A model generated the notes under the pieces. That model was not told where the DNA came from. It searched no databases and saw only the letters and a program-made list of their open reading frames with translations. Both the position numbers and the translations under genes were made by a program. Shown here in pieces: positions 32,823-40,917 of a stretch of DNA of 64,000 nt; positions within the stretch are counted from its first letter, which is position 1; every line of letters begins with the position of its first letter. Source of the stretch: Streptomyces sp. 2131.1 (lineage in GTDB: Bacteria; Actinomycetota; Actinomycetes; Streptomycetales; Streptomycetaceae); NCBI RefSeq assembly GCF_900105515.1, contig NZ_FNSY01000001.1:6808001-6872000 (forward strand), in the 5' to 3' direction.

Positions 32823-33485
32823 TCAGTCGCCGCCGAGGCGGGGTGCCAGCGACCTGACCGTCCCGACGGCGGAGGAGAAGAACAGGGCGATGCCCACGGC
32901 CCCCGGGTCCGGGACGCCGGTCGCACGTTCGCCCAGATAGCTGGCGCGCCCCATCCGCGCGGCCTGGGACGCGGTCTCGCGCACCCCCCGCCACGCCTCC
33001 TCCGCCGCCGCGGCGAGGGCGTCGGCGGGCGGTGCCTCCCCGGCCGCACCGAGCGCGTCGGCCGCCGGCGCCAGCGCGTCGACCAGCGTCTTGTCACCGG
33101 GAGAGGCGTCGCCCACCCGGCGGATGGCGGCCAGACCCTCGGCGGTACCTTCGCGGAGCGCCTGCGTCGTCAGCTCCGGTCCCGGCCCGGCGGCCCGCCC
33201 CATCGCCTGGAACAGCAGGCCGAACAGCGGGCCGCTGGTCCCGCCTACCTCGTCGAGGAAGGCCGTGGCCAGGGCGCCGAGGTACTCCGCCGGGCCGGCC
33301 GACGCCTCCACCCGGTCGAGCAGCGGACCGGCGGCCCTGACCCCGGCGGCCAGATTGGCACCGAAGTCGCCGTCCCCCGCCTGCTGGTCGAGCGCGGTCA
33401 GCTCCGCCTCGGTGGCGTACACCGACTCCGCGAAGCGCCCCGCCCAGTCGCGGGTCCGTTCGCCGTCGAATGCGCTGCTGGTCAT
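32823..33485 (-). CDS. dhaL: Dihydroxyacetone kinase subunit DhaL
   Basis: A 220-residue DhaL (ADP-binding) subunit of PTS-type dihydroxyacetone kinase. Seen: the Mg-ADP-binding DQQAGDGDFGANLAAG (about 33-48), GGTSGPLFGLLF (about 83), the GDKTLVDAL segment and the ARMGRASYLGERATGVPDPGA C-terminal loop. In PTS-dependent systems DhaL carries tightly bound ADP that DhaM phosphorylates, and it passes the phosphate to dihydroxyacetone held by DhaK. A GAGGAGG site precedes the ATG, 38 bases after the dhaK stop. No dhaM follows, as the next gene is convergent. Confidence 0.92.
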   Translation of the reverse strand: MTSSAFDGERTRDWAGRFAESVYATEAELTALDQQAGDGDFGANLAAGVRAAGPLLDRVEASAGPAEYLGALATAFLDEVGGTSGPLFGLLFQAMGRAAGPGPELTTQALREGTAEGLAAIRRVGDASPGDKTLVDALAPAADALGAAGEAPPADALAAAAEEAWRGVRETASQAARMGRASYLGERATGVPDPGAVGIALFFSSAVGTVRSLAPRLGGD

Positions 33486-33523
33486 GGGCCCTCCTCGTAC
33501 GTCCGCCGCGTGGAGCGGACCGG

Positions 33524-34522
33524 TCACCACCGCAGTGCCGGTGTGTGCACCGGTGCGTCGTAGAAATCCAGGGTGGCCCGGTCGGCCGCCATGAGCGTGA
33601 GGGAGAACCCCCGCATGTCCAGCGCCGTGACGTAGTCACCCACCAGATGCCGTGCGAGCCGCACCCCCCGTGCGTCGAGCACCCGCCCCAACTCGCCGAA
33701 GACCCCGTACAACTCGAGCGAGGTGACCGACCCCAGCCCGTTGACGAGAGCGACGACGGAGTCCTGGGACCCGGGCCGCAACGCCTTCAGCAGGGCGTCC
33801 GTCATCTCCTCCACGAGCTCGCCCACCGTCGCCTGTTCCCGGGTCCGGGCGGCGCGCTCCCCGTGGATCCCGACGCCGTACTCCAGCTCACCGGGCGGCA
33901 GTACGAACGCGGGCTCACCGGTGGCCGGCGCGTGATGGGCGGCCGAGGCGACGGCGAGCGTACGGCACCGGCCCGCCAGGCCCGTACCGAGCTCCACCAG
34001 TCCGTCGAGCCCCATGCCGGTGTCCGCCGCGGCGCCCAGCACCTTCTCCAGCAGCACCGTGGCGCCGGTACCGCGGCGCCCGGCGGCGATGTCCTCCGAG
34101 TCGGTGGCGAGGTCGTCGTCGACGAGGACCCGCGCGCAGGCGATCCCCGCGTCCGCGAGGCGCTCGGCCGCGATGCCGAAGTTGATCCGGTCACCGGTGT
34201 AGTTCTTCACGATGTGCAGCACGCCCCCGGGCCGCGCCACCGCGCGGGAGGCCCGGAAGATCTGCCGGTTGTGCGGGGAGGCGAAGACCCTGCCGGGGCA
34301 GGCGCCGTCCAGCATGCCCGTACCGACGTACCCGGCGTGCAGCGGTTCGTGCCCGGATCCGCCCCCGGACAGCAGCCCCACCCGGCGCGCGGGGGCGGTG
34401 TGCCGGGCGGTGACGAAACCGTCCGCCGCGTCGTAGCGCACCAGATCCGCGTGTGCGCGGGCGAAACCGGACAGCGCGTCGGCCACGAGTTGCCCGGCGC
34501 CGTTCTCGAAGTACCTGGCCAT
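33524..34522 (-). CDS. dhaK: Dihydroxyacetone kinase subunit DhaK
   Basis: A 332-residue DhaK subunit, which binds dihydroxyacetone covalently as a hemiaminal on histidine. Seen: GLLSGGGSGHEPLHAGYVG (about 48-66), HIVKNYTGDRINFGIAAE (about 103), and the substrate-binding histidine in YGVGIHGE (about 215). The C-terminal part contains ALVNGLGSVTSLELYGVFGEL. Product is dihydroxyacetone phosphate. It is the first gene of the dhaK-dhaL pair; the 135-bp upstream gap contains no recognised operator. Confidence 0.92.
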   Translation of the reverse strand: MARYFENGAGQLVADALSGFARAHADLVRYDAADGFVTARHTAPARRVGLLSGGGSGHEPLHAGYVGTGMLDGACPGRVFASPHNRQIFRASRAVARPGGVLHIVKNYTGDRINFGIAAERLADAGIACARVLVDDDLATDSEDIAAGRRGTGATVLLEKVLGAAADTGMGLDGLVELGTGLAGRCRTLAVASAAHHAPATGEPAFVLPPGELEYGVGIHGERAARTREQATVGELVEEMTDALLKALRPGSQDSVVALVNGLGSVTSLELYGVFGELGRVLDARGVRLARHLVGDYVTALDMRGFSLTLMAADRATLDFYDAPVHTPALRW

Positions 34523-34657
34523 ACGCCGTACCCATCCCGTCCCTGGCGGTGAGGCCGGACGAGCCGGCCCGGACGACAGTCCCATGGTGCCGGTAACGAT
34601 CCGCATGCGGCAACTCGCACAGCGTGCGGCCCCGGGCCGGTGCCGGCACCGCCCGGA

Positions 34658-34839
34658 TCAGCCGAGGCCCGTGATCCAGGTGTCGATCGTCGTGACCTCG
34701 CCCTGGTGCGGGAAGACCTTCTCGGTCAGCACCCGGTGCACACCTCCGCGTCGCGGTCCGCGCAGCCGTCGGCGAGGACGGTGAGGCGGTGGTCGACGGC
34801 CTGCTGGACGTCCATCACGAGCAGGGCGGGGCGGGTCAT
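34658..34839 (-). pseudogene. Isochorismatase-family hydrolase, internally deleted remnant
   Basis: Only the two ends of a cysteine-hydrolase gene survive. The ATG at 34839 begins MTRPALLVMDVQQ, the typical N-terminal strand with its catalytic Asp. About 25 codons later the sequence jumps to a C-terminal tail, VHRVLTEKVFPHQGEVTTIDTW, in another frame. Intact members are about 180-200 residues, so roughly two thirds of the gene is missing and the catalytic Lys and Cys are lost. Its ATG overlaps the original stop of the upstream MFS gene as ATGA, showing that it was the last gene of a MarR-MFS-hydrolase operon. Confidence 0.75.
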
Positions 34840-36241
34840 GAGCCTTCCTCGTCGTTCTCGGGGTTGCGGGGGTTCTCGCTGAGTGCCGCAGCGAGCGGTC
34901 GATGACGGTCAGCACCAGGAACAGGACGCTGGCCGCGAGCATGAACCAGGCCAGGTCGTGCAGGCCGCCGGTGTCGGCGCGCTGACCGAAGAAGGCGCCG
35001 TTGGCGGCGGACGCGGTGATGGCACCGAGGTAGCCGAAGGTGCGCAGCAGTCCGGCGGAGGAGCCGATGCGTTCGGCGTCCGCCTGGTGGTACACGGCGT
35101 TCTGGAGGGCGAGGCTGCTGAGGCCCTGCGGGACGCCGAGGACGATCATGACGGCCGGCAGCATCCATACCGGGCTCCCGTCGCTCAGGAGCAGCAGCAG
35201 GGCAGAGGCCGCGACCTGGCCCACCGCTCCCACCAGGAGCTTCCCGCGTACGGCCTGCCGCCGGCCCGTGAGGGTGGAGACGACGATCGCCGTGGCGAGC
35301 AGGGGGAGCTGGACCAGCCCGGCCTCGGAGGCGGACAGCCCGCGGCCCTGCTCGGTCCACTGGGTGAACCCGTACAGGAAGGCGTAGGTGATGACGTAGC
35401 AGAGCAGCGCGCGGCCGTAGGTGGCGACCAGCGGCAGGTTCCCGCCGAGCACGCGTACGTCGATGAACGGCTCCGCCGTACGCAGCTCCCGCCAGGCGAA
35501 ACCGGCCCCGGCCGCGAGGGTGAGCACCAGCAGCTACCAGGCGCCGCTGCCGATGTCCATCAGGAAGAGCAGCAGGCAGAGCAGCGCCACCGCGAACAGC
35601 GCCATCCCCGGCAGGTCGAGACTGCGCAGCGGATGGCGGCCGTCCGTGCGGGCCGTCCCGGGCAGACCCGGAATGCGGCGCGCCCCCGGGTACAGGCCGA
35701 GGAGCGCCAGCGGGATGTTGACGGCCAGCGTGGCGCGCCCGCCGCCGACCCCGACGAGCAGTCCGCCGAGGGCCGTGAGCACCGCGGCCGGGCTCTTCTC
35801 CCCGGTGCGGCGGGCCTCGCTGCGGATGAGGTACATGGCGGCCGGATAACCGGCGCAGGTACCGAAGCCGAGCAGCACCCGCGCCGCGATGAGCACGCCG
35901 AGACCGGGCGCCAGCATGCCGACGACTCCGGCGACACCGGTCAGCGCGGCCCCGGTCAGGAACAGGCGCCGGGCTCCGAACAGGTCGATCAGCCGGCCCA
36001 TGACCGGCTGGCCTATCGCGGTGGCCAGGTACAGCGCGGAGATCAGCCAGGCCGTCTCGGAGGGGGTGCGCCGAAGGCGGCCCCGATGGGGACCAGGGAG
36101 ACGGAGATGATCGAGGAGTTGACCGGGTTGAGGGCGGCCCCGGTCATCATCGGTGCGAGGAGCCGGCGGTCGAAGCCGCTCTCCGGGCCCTTGTCCCGCC
36201 CGGGCGCCACCGTCGGACGACGGTGTCAGGGCCGTACTCAC
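34836..36241 (-). pseudogene. MFS exporter pseudogene with several frame lesions
   Basis: A major facilitator gene of the DHA2/EmrB type, broken at several points. The frame starts at GTG 36241, overlapping the marR stop. The coherent protein then appears in a second frame (LLAPMMTGAALNPVNSSI) until about 36070, where a C-run shift returns to the first frame (PSETAWLISALYLATAIGQPV). A TAG at 35534-35536 interrupts GAW-stop-LLVLTLAAG in frame. A third shift near 34900 is needed to reach the expected end SENPRNPENDEEGS at 34836. Four lesions make function very unlikely unless several are sequencing errors. Confidence 0.82.
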
Positions 36242-36687
36242 GAGTTGACGATCCGCTCCAGCACGGCGGTCGCGGCCAGCAGGGCCCGGCGCTCCTCCTC
36301 CGTGCACTGCTCGTCCAGGGCCCGGGCGAGCCAGCTCTCCCCGGCGCTGCGGCGCTCCTCCAGGAAGGCGTGCCCGCTGTCGGTCACGTACACCAGCTGC
36401 CGGCGGCCGTCCTCGGGGTCCCGGCGGCGGCCGGCCAGGCCCCGTTCGACGAGGGCGCCCACGGTGCTCGCCACCGACTGGTGCCGGACGCCCTCGGCCG
36501 CGGCCAGGTCGACGACCGACGCCTCGCCGTCCTTGTCGAGCCGGCTGAGGACGGAGGTCTGGGAGGGGGTGAGGTCGGCGCGGTCGTACGTCTCCCACAG
36601 GCGCCGCCGGAGCCGGCTGTACACCAAGCGGACCTCGTGCGCCGTGTGCGCGGCCGTCGCGGAGACGGCGTGTTCGTTCGGGGGCAT
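36238..36687 (-). CDS. MarR-family transcriptional regulator
   Basis: A 149-residue winged-helix regulator. Seen: the dimerisation helix VRLVYSRLRRRLWETYDRADLTPSQTSVLSRL, the recognition region VVDLAAAEGVRHQSVASTVGALVERGLAGRRRDPEDGRRQLVYVTDSG with the wing, and the C-terminal dimer helix. The gene is intact although the exporter and hydrolase genes downstream of it are destroyed. A perfect 10-bp inverted repeat lies 13-38 bases before its ATG, the expected place for an autoregulatory MarR operator. The inducer, and the former export substrate, are unknown. Confidence 0.88.
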   Translation of the reverse strand: MPPNEHAVSATAAHTAHEVRLVYSRLRRRLWETYDRADLTPSQTSVLSRLDKDGEASVVDLAAAEGVRHQSVASTVGALVERGLAGRRRDPEDGRRQLVYVTDSGHAFLEERRSAGESWLARALDEQCTEEERRALLAATAVLERIVNS

Positions 36688-36699
36688 GCGTCCAGCCTG

Positions 36700-36725
36700 G
36701 ATTGCGCAGGCTGAACTGCGCAATC
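36700..36725. promoter_or_regulatory. Perfect MarR-type operator
   Basis: GATTGCGCAG (36700-36709) and CTGCGCAATC (36716-36725) are exact complements separated by 6 bases. The site lies just upstream of marR and about 70 bases before the divergent ArsR-like start. Confidence 0.8.
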
Positions 36726-36756
36726 GAATCTGCGGGTATGAGTGGCGTGCTGTCGC

Positions 36757-36785
36757 TTGAACGTAACTCCGTAATTACGTAACCT
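36757..36785 (+). promoter_or_regulatory. Leaderless promoter of ArsR-like gene with embedded palindrome
   Basis: TTGAAC (36757-36762), 17-nt spacer, TAACCT (36780-36785) is followed by 6 nt and the ATG at 36792, so transcription probably starts at the A of the start codon. The palindrome CGTAATTACG (36770-36779) fills the spacer and is a likely autoregulatory operator; GTAA recurs three times here. Confidence 0.7.
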
Positions 36786-36791
36786 TGTGCC

Positions 36792-37304
36792 ATGGGTCTG
36801 GAAGAGCGTGTCGCCGAGCTGGAGCGACGCATGGCGGAGCTGGAGGCGGCGCCGCCCGCGCCGCCGGCGCCTCCCGTGGGGGAGGGCGACTTCTGGGCGC
36901 TCGACGCGCTGAAGACGCGGCATCCGGTGACGCCGGAGGCGGACGGCGCAGTGCTGTTCGCCGGCGCGGTGCGCGTACCGACCGGGCACCATTACGAATG
37001 GCAGTACGGCCTGCCGGCCGAGACGCTGTTCGACGGCAACTGGTCGGAGGCGGCCACGTCGTTCGCCGCGCTCGGGCACCCCGTGCGACTGGCCCTGCTG
37101 CGCGCGATCCTGGACGGCCTGCGCACCGCGGCCGAACTGGCCGCGCTCGACGACGTCGGGACCACCGGCCAGATCTACCACCACCTGCGCCAACTCACGG
37201 GCGCGGGCTGGCTGCACTCCCCGGAGCGCGGACGCTACGAGATCCCGGCGGGGCGCGTCGTGCCGCTCCTCGTGGTGCTCACCGCCGCGCGCCCCGTGAC
37301 CTGA
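36792..37304 (+). CDS. ArsR-like winged-helix regulator with N-terminal coiled coil
   Basis: A 170-residue protein. Residues 1-22 are a heptad-like helix (LEERVAELERRMAELEA) followed by a Pro/Ala linker, and residues about 95-165 are an ArsR-type winged helix: FAALGHPVRLALLRAILDGLRTAAELAAL, TTGQIYHHLRQLTGAGWL and the wing ERGRYEI. The region between them, including the stretch VPTGHHYEWQYGLPAE, is not recognised. No metal-binding cysteines are present. The mRNA appears leaderless. It is followed after 36 bases by an M23-peptidase gene, suggesting an operon in which the regulator may sense a cell-envelope signal; that is inference. Confidence 0.78.
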   Translation: MGLEERVAELERRMAELEAAPPAPPAPPVGEGDFWALDALKTRHPVTPEADGAVLFAGAVRVPTGHHYEWQYGLPAETLFDGNWSEAATSFAALGHPVRLALLRAILDGLRTAAELAALDDVGTTGQIYHHLRQLTGAGWLHSPERGRYEIPAGRVVPLLVVLTAARPVT

Positions 37305-37340
37305 CCGCACTCCGTACACGTTCTGTACAAGGGGGAGAAC

Positions 37341-38195
37341 ATGTCCATGAACCGGAGGAAGATCGCCACCAAGGTCCAGTACACGCTGTGGGTGGTCTTC
37401 CTGGCCCAGGTCGCCGTCGGGCTCTTCGTGGAGCTGCCGTACGACTACTGGCTGAGCTGGCTCCCGGCGCTCGGTGCGCTGGGGATCGGCCTGGTCGGCG
37501 AGCGCTCCGCCCGTCGGCGGATCGAGACCCGGCCCCCGGCGCCCGTCGCCGTGGCACCCCCGGTCACCGGCCGCTGGTCCGCGGTCAACAGCCCCGCCGA
37601 CAAGGTGCCGAGTCACGGGACGCACAGCCTGGGCCAGACGTACGCCATCGACATCGTGGCCGAGCCCGAGGAGGGGCCCGCGCGTCCCGCCCCCGTCTGG
37701 TTCCGGCCCGTCTTCCGGCGCAACCGGGACTACCCCGCCTTCGGTGCACCCGTGTACGCCGTCGCCGGCGGGACCGTCGTCCACGCGGAGGACGTCCAGC
37801 GCGACCACCTGAGCCGCAGCTCGCTCGCCGGATTCCTGTACTTCTGGCTCGTCGAGGGGATCGGCAGGGCCGTGGGCGGAAGCCGTCGCGTGGTGGGCAA
37901 CCACATCGTCCTCGACCTGGGCGACGGAACATACGCCCTGTACGCGCACGTCCAGCGGGGCTCCCTGCGCGTCCGGCCGGGCGACGCGGTCGGGGCCGGC
38001 CAACTCCTCGGCCTCTGCGGGAACTCGGGCAACTCGACCGAGCCCCATGTGCACTTCCAGCTGATGGACGGGCCCGACCTGGAGGCGGCGCGGGGAATTC
38101 CCTTCAGCTGGACCGGAGTCGGCGTGCCCGCCGCCGGCGAGACGTTCACCGTCGAGGCGGACACCACCGCTTCGGCGCGGTCCCAGGACGCCTGA
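37341..38195 (+). CDS. Membrane-anchored M23 (LytM-type) peptidase
   Basis: A 284-residue protein with two N-terminal membrane segments (about 13-32 and 37-55) and a peptidase M23 domain. The zinc site is recognisable as His and Asp in PSHGTHSLGQTYAIDIV (about 92-108) and the HxH of EPHVHFQL (about 235). A third histidine is in YALYAHVQRG (about 205). The domain lies downstream of the membrane hairpin; whether it faces the wall is not certain, since no signal peptide cleavage is evident. Members cleave peptide cross-links of peptidoglycan. GGGGGAG precedes the ATG. Probably co-transcribed with the ArsR-like gene. Confidence 0.85.
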   Translation: MSMNRRKIATKVQYTLWVVFLAQVAVGLFVELPYDYWLSWLPALGALGIGLVGERSARRRIETRPPAPVAVAPPVTGRWSAVNSPADKVPSHGTHSLGQTYAIDIVAEPEEGPARPAPVWFRPVFRRNRDYPAFGAPVYAVAGGTVVHAEDVQRDHLSRSSLAGFLYFWLVEGIGRAVGGSRRVVGNHIVLDLGDGTYALYAHVQRGSLRVRPGDAVGAGQLLGLCGNSGNSTEPHVHFQLMDGPDLEAARGIPFSWTGVGVPAAGETFTVEADTTASARSQDA

Positions 38196-38491
38196 TGGCG
38201 ATGAGGGGCGGCCAGCGCAAAGGCGAGCGCGTTCGCCGGGAGGCACCGGAGGGCCGGGCCGGCCACGGACCGGAAGCGGTCCGGCCCCGCGTCCGACGGG
38301 GAGGCGGCCGGCCCGCCGAGCGACGCGAGGCGCCGCTGCAGGCGGCCGGCGGCGGACGCGTTGCCGGTCACGGCCAGCACCAGCGCGACGACGGTGACGG
38401 GCAGGGCCGGCAGCGCGTGGGCCAAGAGCAGCGCCGCCCGCCGCGGCAAAGGGGGGCGGTACGCGGGGGAGGGGGCGGGCGTGAGCGGCAT
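38196..38491 (-). pseudogene. Possible truncated membrane-protein gene
   Basis: The ATG at 38491 has a strong GAGGAGG site and begins MPLTPAPSPAYRPPLPRR followed by one convincing membrane helix (ALLLAHALPALPVTVVALVLAVTG). The frame then loses recognisable character and runs antisense into the M23 gene as far as 37730. The start vaguely recalls sensor-domain membrane proteins of Streptomyces histidine kinases. I read it as the surviving 5' end of a deleted gene; the end coordinate is only the limit of the intergenic part. Confidence 0.3.
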
Positions 38492-38675
38492 GGGGATCCC
38501 CTCCTCGGGTTCGGTGCGGTGACCGGAGAGTAGGGGCACGGCCGCGCCGGCGGCGTCATACCGGGGAGCCAACCCGGTGGTCGGACCTCAGTAGCGCCCC
38601 GAGCCGTCAGAACTCCGCGTCGGCCGGACGGAAAGTGGTTGTGCGCGCGCCGTCGACGAGGAAGGGTCTGTGCCC

Positions 38676-39224
38676 ATGGAGTACTTCTGCTACCACCGAG
38701 ACCGGCCGGGCTCCCGCGCCCTGCGGGAAGAGCTGCTGGAGGAGCACTGGTCCTACATGGACCGGTACGAGCAGGAGCTGATCGCCCGCGGCCCGACTTT
38801 CGCCGCCGACGGTGAGACGCCCACCGGAAGCGTGCACATCGTCGACCTTCCCGACGCGGCCGCCGTCCGCGCGTTCGCCTTCGACGAGCCCAACTACCAG
38901 GCGGGCGCCTATCGGGACGTGCTGGTGCGCCGGTGGCGCAACGTGCTGGGCCGCACCATGTGGGAGTACCCCGGAGATCCGGAGGAAGGCAACCGGTACC
39001 TGGTGCTCGGCCTCGGGGAAGGCCCCGCCGCCGACCTCGGTCTGCCGCCCGCCCGGGACGGGTTGATCGCGTACGGGCCCCTGCTGGCCGACGACGGCGA
39101 GACCTGGCTCGGCGCGGCCGTCCTGCTCGGGGCCGCGGGCCGGGACGAGGCACGTGCCGTCCTCACGGCGGACCGGTACGCGGACGTCGAGGTCCACGAC
39201 TGGGACTTCGGCGGCCGGGGATGA
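38676..39224 (+). CDS. YciI-like protein
   Basis: A 182-residue soluble protein whose first 100 residues match the YciI/YCII family (ferredoxin-like alpha+beta fold): MEYFCYHRDRPGSRALREELLEEHWSYMDRYEQELIARGPTF with the conserved His, then VHIVDLPDAAAVRAFAFDEPNYQAGAYRDVLVRRW. The second half, DGLIAYGPLLADDGETWLGAAVLLGA, looks like a second YciI-like unit. Function of the family is mostly unknown; some members act in aromatic catabolism. GAGGAAGG precedes the ATG by 9 nt. It ends at a perfect hairpin. Confidence 0.8.
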   Translation: MEYFCYHRDRPGSRALREELLEEHWSYMDRYEQELIARGPTFAADGETPTGSVHIVDLPDAAAVRAFAFDEPNYQAGAYRDVLVRRWRNVLGRTMWEYPGDPEEGNRYLVLGLGEGPAADLGLPPARDGLIAYGPLLADDGETWLGAAVLLGAAGRDEARAVLTADRYADVEVHDWDFGGRG

Positions 39225-39227
39225 GCC

Positions 39228-39264
39228 GGCGTTCGCCCGGCCGTGCAGTGGCCGGGCGAACGCC
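39228..39264. terminator. Perfect 15-bp hairpin terminator
   Basis: Arms GGCGTTCGCCCGGCC (39228-39242) and GGCCGGGCGAACGCC (39250-39264) pair exactly around a 7-base loop directly after the YciI-like gene. Confidence 0.8.
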
Positions 39265-39296
39265 CTTCCCGCGACCGCGGGTCCCGCCTGCCGCCC

Positions 39297-39337
39297 GCCC
39301 GGCACCGGGCCCGGGACCGACGGGCCGGGTGCCGGGC
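39297..39337. terminator. Hairpin terminator for the MFS gene
   Basis: GCCCGGCACC (39297-39306) and GGTGCCGGGC (39328-39337) pair perfectly and sit just beyond the MFS stop at 39345 on the minus strand. Confidence 0.65.
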
Positions 39338-39344
39338 AGGCGGG

Positions 39345-40814
39345 TCAGGCGGGTTCCTCGACGGGGTGCTCCTCCACCGAGTGCGAGTTGGTGAGGCTCA
39401 GCGCGCCGCCGGCCGCGATCAGCCCGACGACGACGGCGAGCAGCGCGTAGGTGATCCGCTCGCCGTGGAAGAACGACGACACGAGGTCGCTGCTCCAGAC
39501 GCCCGCCGGGAGCCGGGTGGTGACCAGTGCGGCGATCAGCGTGCCGACCACCGCGGTGCCGACGCTGGTGCCGACCTCCTGAGCGGTGTCGTTCAGCGCG
39601 GCGGCGATCGAGGTGCGATTGCTCGGCATCGCGTCGACCAGGGCGACCGCGCAGATCGTCATCACGGTGCGCAGGCCCACGGTCATGAGCACCATGCACA
39701 CCGCGATGACCGCGTACCCGTGCTCGACGCCCCAGGAGAGACCGGCCAGCGAGCCCGCCAGACAGGCCGCGCCCACCAGGCAGGCGATGCGGTGCCCGAA
39801 CCGCCGGGCCAGCCACTCGGACAGCGGCGTGGCCATCAGCATCGTCACGATGATCGGCAGGTTGGCCAGGCCGGCCCGTACCGGGCTCCACCCGTACGCG
39901 TACTGGAAGTGCAGGATCAGCCCGAACATCACACTGGCCATCGCGATGGACGTCCCGATCTGCGCGATGGCGGCGCCGCGGACGGTGCCGTTGGAGAAGA
40001 CGCGCAGGTCGAGCATGGGCGCCGCGGTGCGCCGCTCGTGGCGGACGAACGCGAACCCGGCCGCGAGGGCACCCACGACCGACGCCAGGGTGATGCCGGA
40101 GAGCCAGCCGTGCTCGACACCGCTGGTCAGCGAGTAGCAGGCGAGACCGATGGCGGCGACGCTCAGGGCGGCGCCGGGCACGTCGAGCCGGTCCTTGGTC
40201 AGGTCCTCCGGCCTGTCGGCCGGTACGCCGAGCCGGACGCCGATGCACGCGATCAGCGCGATCGGGGCGTTGACGATCAGCAGCCACTCCCACCCCACGT
40301 GCGCCAGCGCCGTACCGCCCAGCAGCGGGCCCAGGACGAAGCCGGACATGCCGACGATGATCATGACGGTCATCGCACGCATCCGCAGCGCCTTGTCGTC
40401 GAACAGTCGGAAGACCAGCGAGTTCGTGATCGGCGCCATTGCCGCGGCGGCCACGCCGAGCGCGGCCCGCAGGGCGATCAGCTCGCCCGTGGTGCTCACG
40501 AGGACGACGCACAGGCTGAGCGCGCCGAACACGCCGAGCCCGATCAGCAGCACCCGGCGGCGGCCGAGCCGGTCCGCCATGGACCCGGCGGTGAGCAGAA
40601 GGCCACCGAACGTCAGCGAATAGGCGCCGGTGACCCACTGCAGCGCGGTCGTCCCGCCGCCGAGGTCGCGGCCGATGGTGGGCAGAGCGATCGACAGCAG
40701 CGTGTTGTCGACCATCTCGACGAAGAAGGCCAGGCACAGGGCGGCCAGGGGTATCCAGGCGGCTCGCAGCGAGGGATAGGCGCGAGGCCCGGTTCGGGGC
40801 GGGGCGGTAGTCAT
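39345..40814 (-). CDS. MFS drug-exporter (DHA2/EmrB type)
   Basis: A 489-residue transporter with about 14 hydrophobic helices, proton-coupled multidrug exporter type. Seen: helix 1 ending DNTLLSIALPTI, the motif A loop SMADRLGRRRVLLIG (about 78-92), motif C-like GFVLGPLLGG (about 158), and motif B region LIALRAALGVAAAAM. AAAGGA precedes the ATG. It is divergent from a TetR gene across two GAAC/GTTC dyads that overlap its promoter region, so the TetR protein very probably represses it. Substrate unknown. Confidence 0.9.
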   Translation of the reverse strand: MTTAPPRTGPRAYPSLRAAWIPLAALCLAFFVEMVDNTLLSIALPTIGRDLGGGTTALQWVTGAYSLTFGGLLLTAGSMADRLGRRRVLLIGLGVFGALSLCVVLVSTTGELIALRAALGVAAAAMAPITNSLVFRLFDDKALRMRAMTVMIIVGMSGFVLGPLLGGTALAHVGWEWLLIVNAPIALIACIGVRLGVPADRPEDLTKDRLDVPGAALSVAAIGLACYSLTSGVEHGWLSGITLASVVGALAAGFAFVRHERRTAAPMLDLRVFSNGTVRGAAIAQIGTSIAMASVMFGLILHFQYAYGWSPVRAGLANLPIIVTMLMATPLSEWLARRFGHRIACLVGAACLAGSLAGLSWGVEHGYAVIAVCMVLMTVGLRTVMTICAVALVDAMPSNRTSIAAALNDTAQEVGTSVGTAVVGTLIAALVTTRLPAGVWSSDLVSSFFHGERITYALLAVVVGLIAAGGALSLTNSHSVEEHPVEEPA

Positions 40815-40831
40815 GGCGCGGTCCTTTCGAT

Positions 40832-40886
40832 CGAACAACGTTCGGCTATCGAACGCCGTACGATGAGTTACGATAGAACAGCGTTC
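40832..40886. promoter_or_regulatory. Two TetR-type operators between MFS and TetR genes
   Basis: CGAAC-AAC-GTTCG (40832-40844) and GAAC-AGC-GTTC (40876-40886) share the core GAAC-N3-GTTC. Their centres are 43 bases apart, about four helical turns, and a half site CGAACG lies between them. They occupy the spacer between the divergent start codons. Confidence 0.75.
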
Positions 40887-40917
40887 GATGAGATGCAAAG
40901 AGCGAGAGGAAGAGGCC

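Noticed and set aside
32823..34522. A complete PTS-type dihydroxyacetone kinase operon
   Set aside because: No dhaM-like gene with an EIIA-like domain is present on either side.
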